Source of the DNA: Syntrophaceae bacterium
GTDB lineage: Bacteria; Desulfobacterota; Syntrophia; Syntrophales; UBA2210
Direction of reading: 5' to 3'
Assembly: GCA_030619435.1 (NCBI GenBank)
Contig: JAUXBI010000068.1
Span: 1 to 8,161 of the forward strand
Length of the DNA stretch: 8,161 nt
The first letter of the stretch is position 1, and each line of letters opens with the position of its first letter. Positions 6,394 through 8,161 of this stretch are shown piece by piece. The notes below the pieces were generated by a model, which had not been told where the DNA came from, ran no database searches, and saw only the letters and a program-made list of their open reading frames with translations. The translations under genes were made by a program, and so were the position numbers.

Positions 6394-6866
6394 GAAAGAC
6401 TTTGAGTGTAATTGTTCTTGTAGCAATGATAGGCATGCCTGTTATCGCCATGGGAGCACAGGATGTGCCACACGGAAAGTGGTGGCAAAACCCGGAGGTT
6501 TCCAAACAGATGGATTTGACCAAAGGGGAGATAGATAGTCTCGACAAAGCATATCTCAACAACCGGAGAAACCTTATCGACCTCAAGGGCAAGTTGGAAA
6601 GGGAGCGCCTTGAGCTGGAAAATCTCTTTGAAAATGAGAAACTGAATGAGGCCGAGGTCATGAAACGATTCGGTCAGATGGAAAACGCAAGAACCCGGCT
6701 TGCCGCTGAACGTTTCAGGTTTATAATAGAGGTCAGAAAAACTATCGGTCTGGAGCGCTACCGAACCCTTAAAACATCCTTCGACAGATTCCGTAAGCAG
6801 ATGAGACATCGAATAACGGAAAGTCCCAAGGGTGGTCCCGGCAAGAGTGGACCCGGACGGAAATAA
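6387..6866 (+). CDS. Secreted Spy/CpxP-like periplasmic protein (probable sensor or chaperone)
   Basis: This 159-residue protein has a clear signal peptide (MLRKT, then a hydrophobic core, with cleavage after about residue 21 or 24). The mature part is almost all alpha-helical and highly charged. It resembles the Spy/CpxP/CnrX-type fold: MDLTKGEIDSLDKAY and IGLERYRTLKTSFDRF occupy the places of the family's LTxxQ-like repeats, around a long helix containing KLERERLELENLFENEKL. By hand count it carries about 31 Lys/Arg against 21 Asp/Glu, so it is basic. The tail GGPGKSGPGRK is flexible and basic. It has only two His in the mature chain and no Cys, so the rich metal-binding sites of ZraP or CnrX are not evident. 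AGGAG (6375-6379) lies 7 bases before the ATG, and the start overlaps the anti-sigma stop. Context suggests it senses envelope stress and signals to the anti-sigma factor. The family assignment is by pattern only. Confidence 0.72.
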   Translation: MLRKTLSVIVLVAMIGMPVIAMGAQDVPHGKWWQNPEVSKQMDLTKGEIDSLDKAYLNNRRNLIDLKGKLERERLELENLFENEKLNEAEVMKRFGQMENARTRLAAERFRFIIEVRKTIGLERYRTLKTSFDRFRKQMRHRITESPKGGPGKSGPGRK

Positions 6867-6874
6867 CGTTTGAA

Positions 6875-6918
6875 GCGGGGGCCAAATCTTTATTCTTGAT
6901 TTGGCCCCTGTTCTTTTC
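6875..6918 (+). terminator. Intrinsic terminator of the sigma-factor operon
   Basis: GGGGCCAAATC (6878-6888) and GATTTGGCCCC (6898-6908) form a perfect 11-base-pair stem with a 9-base loop, extendable by a G-U, a C-G and a G-U pair below. TCTTTTCT (6911-6918) follows as the U-rich tail on the plus strand. It begins 8 bases after the stop of the Spy-like gene. The reverse strand has the same stem but a poor T-run (gcttcaaacg), so it would end the opposing thyX-like transcript less efficiently. Confidence 0.88.
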
Positions 6919-8161
6919 TATGAAATCGGCACAAAGGCATCCTTGCCCGCAGTCAATATCAACGTCAGCGGCATCACCATCTTCCCGAGCTTAACCATTC
7001 TTTCAGCCGTTTCTCTTATGTCCCACTGGGCATGCATATCTTCGCGAAGGCGTGAGATATGGTACATTTCTCTGGCGTTCACCTTCAGCGCTACCTTCTT
7101 TCGATGAGAATTGGTAAGAATATATGGCGCCGCGTGGGCCGATACTTCCCTGATCCGGGTGTACACTTCCTCCGTCCTGGAGATAACCTCCATGAAACGC
7201 CCCTCCATTCCGATCGCGCGTACTGAATCCGGTATGGTAACACCGAGAGAAGGATCATAATCCTGACATGTCATTGTAGCCATTCTATGCCTTTTCAACT
7301 GGGCAAAACAGGTAGCACTGACAGTGACCTCGAATGAAAAATCGGCATTCTCAAATTCCCTCAGCGGCGGGTCATACGATTTCATATGGCGGCAGGCGGT
7401 TCTGATTATCTCTTCCCTTTCTTCCATGTCCATCCTGTGAGCAGCAGCCAGACACCCGGCCATGGGGAGATCAGAAGATGAGTGCATTATGGACGCGATA
7501 ATCTTCTCATCACCATCCGGCGTGGCATGCACAAGAGTCACATTCCCATCTTTCGCGACAATCGCACTTTCACCGGACGCACCCATTTTTTCCATCAGGC
7601 TCACAGTTGCTTCCTTCAGCTCTTTCCTCGTACCCAGATCAAAAGGCGTTGCCTCAGTGTACCTGACCAGTGAGGGCGCGATATTCACGGTTGCCTCATA
7701 GAGTTTCGCTCCGTATTCGTTTACTTCTTTCAGAATATGCGCCGCTGAGCGCCTGAGCATCAGTTCAAGATTCCTCGCGTTCAGGGTCATGCCCAGCTGG
7801 GCGTGCGTCGCCATGGAGACTATATACCTGGCATCCTCCTTCGCCCATCCATCCACTGTGGAACGGCCCCGCGGGTCGGACACCATATCCCGGTGCTTTT
7901 CAAACATGTATTCCTTCAGGCCGGCGTAGAGTTCGTGATACAGGCGGTTCTGTTCCCTTATTGTTTCGACAAACAGATCTTCCAGTCCACCGCTTTGCAC
8001 CTCCGGAGGAACAACAAAATCATCTTCCAGCCGTATGTATCGCTGAGATTTTTCGGTGTAGGAGCAGAGACGGAATTTTTCTATCTCCTCCACAATAAGA
8101 CGTGACACGCCTATGATGTCGACATTGAAGACGGCATGTTCGGCAATGGAGCTGTGCCCCA
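6918..8161 (-). CDS. thyX: ThyX-family (flavin-dependent thymidylate synthase-like) protein with two ThyX repeats, 5' end outside window
   Basis: The 413 visible residues form a double-length relative of ThyX, the FAD enzyme that methylates dUMP to dTMP using methylene-tetrahydrofolate. The frame stays open to the window edge and translates as GHSSIAEHAVFNVDIIG before the GTG at 8108. That is the conserved ThyX block GHxSxxEH, so the GTG is internal and the true N-terminus lies beyond 8161. The first repeat (about residues 1-165) has GHSSIAEH, FRLCSYTEKSQRY with the S-x-R-Y motif at 38-41, and TLNARNLELMLRR (125-137), but the RHR of the flavin motif reads KFR. The second (about 255-400) has LKRHRMATMTCQDYDP with RHR at 290-292, then KVNAREMYHISRL and MHAQWDIRETAERM (376-389), but lacks S-x-R-Y. 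The usual single-domain ThyX is about 220-250 residues. It converges on the sigma operon and its stop abuts the terminator. Synthase activity is unproven. Confidence 0.8.
   Translation of the reverse strand, partial: GHSSIAEHAVFNVDIIGVSRLIVEEIEKFRLCSYTEKSQRYIRLEDDFVVPPEVQSGGLEDLFVETIREQNRLYHELYAGLKEYMFEKHRDMVSDPRGRSTVDGWAKEDARYIVSMATHAQLGMTLNARNLELMLRRSAAHILKEVNEYGAKLYEATVNIAPSLVRYTEATPFDLGTRKELKEATVSLMEKMGASGESAIVAKDGNVTLVHATPDGDEKIIASIMHSSSDLPMAGCLAAAHRMDMEEREEIIRTACRHMKSYDPPLREFENADFSFEVTVSATCFAQLKRHRMATMTCQDYDPSLGVTIPDSVRAIGMEGRFMEVISRTEEVYTRIREVSAHAAPYILTNSHRKKVALKVNAREMYHISRLREDMHAQWDIRETAERMVKLGKMVMPLTLILTAGKDAFVPIS

Noticed and set aside
6390..6809. Open frame of 139 codons antisense to the Spy-like gene
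   Set aside because: No domain or ribosome binding site is visible, and the plus-strand gene has a signal peptide, a strong binding site and a terminator.

Overview
The window (8161 bases, roughly half G+C) looks like chromosomal DNA of a Gram-negative bacterium. The evidence is a LolA-type periplasmic lipoprotein carrier, an ECF sigma factor with a membrane-anchored zinc-finger anti-sigma factor, and a periplasmic Spy/CpxP-like protein. The gene mix (proA-nadD, a patatin-like protein, an ECF/anti-sigma/Spy-like trio, a double-length ThyX) would suit a deltaproteobacterial (Desulfobacterota-like) genome, but that placement is inference. No transposase, integrase, phage gene, tRNA, rRNA or CRISPR array was seen.

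Layout, left to right. (1) 1-2014, plus strand: a leader with a promoter-like pair and a short tandem repeat, then ilvE (branched-chain aminotransferase) and a LolA-like carrier protein. (2) 2032-3099, minus strand: a patatin-like phospholipase that converges on lolA and diverges from proA. (3) 3141-5115, plus strand: a good sigma-70-type promoter, then proA and nadD joined by a 4-base ATGA overlap. (4) 5121-6918, plus strand: a compact three-gene envelope-sensing operon of ECF sigma factor, ZAS-type anti-sigma factor and secreted Spy/CpxP-like protein. Its genes overlap by 4 and 7 bases, and it ends in a strong intrinsic terminator. (5) 6918-8161, minus strand: a ThyX-family gene with two ThyX-like repeats, cut by the right window edge.

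How the genes work together: ilvE, proA and nadD are core metabolism (branched-chain amino acids, proline, NAD). The three-gene unit at 5219-6866 is a self-contained regulatory circuit. Its secreted protein is basic and its anti-sigma factor has an acidic periplasmic tail, which suggests that the two bind. A 12-base perfect inverted repeat, with a 6-base outer extension, encloses the sigma-factor start codon and may control expression of the circuit. The ThyX-like protein is the most unusual single gene. Its two halves each keep a different part of the ThyX signature, so an active site may be shared between them. The open frame also runs to the window edge, so the GTG at 8108 is internal rather than the start.
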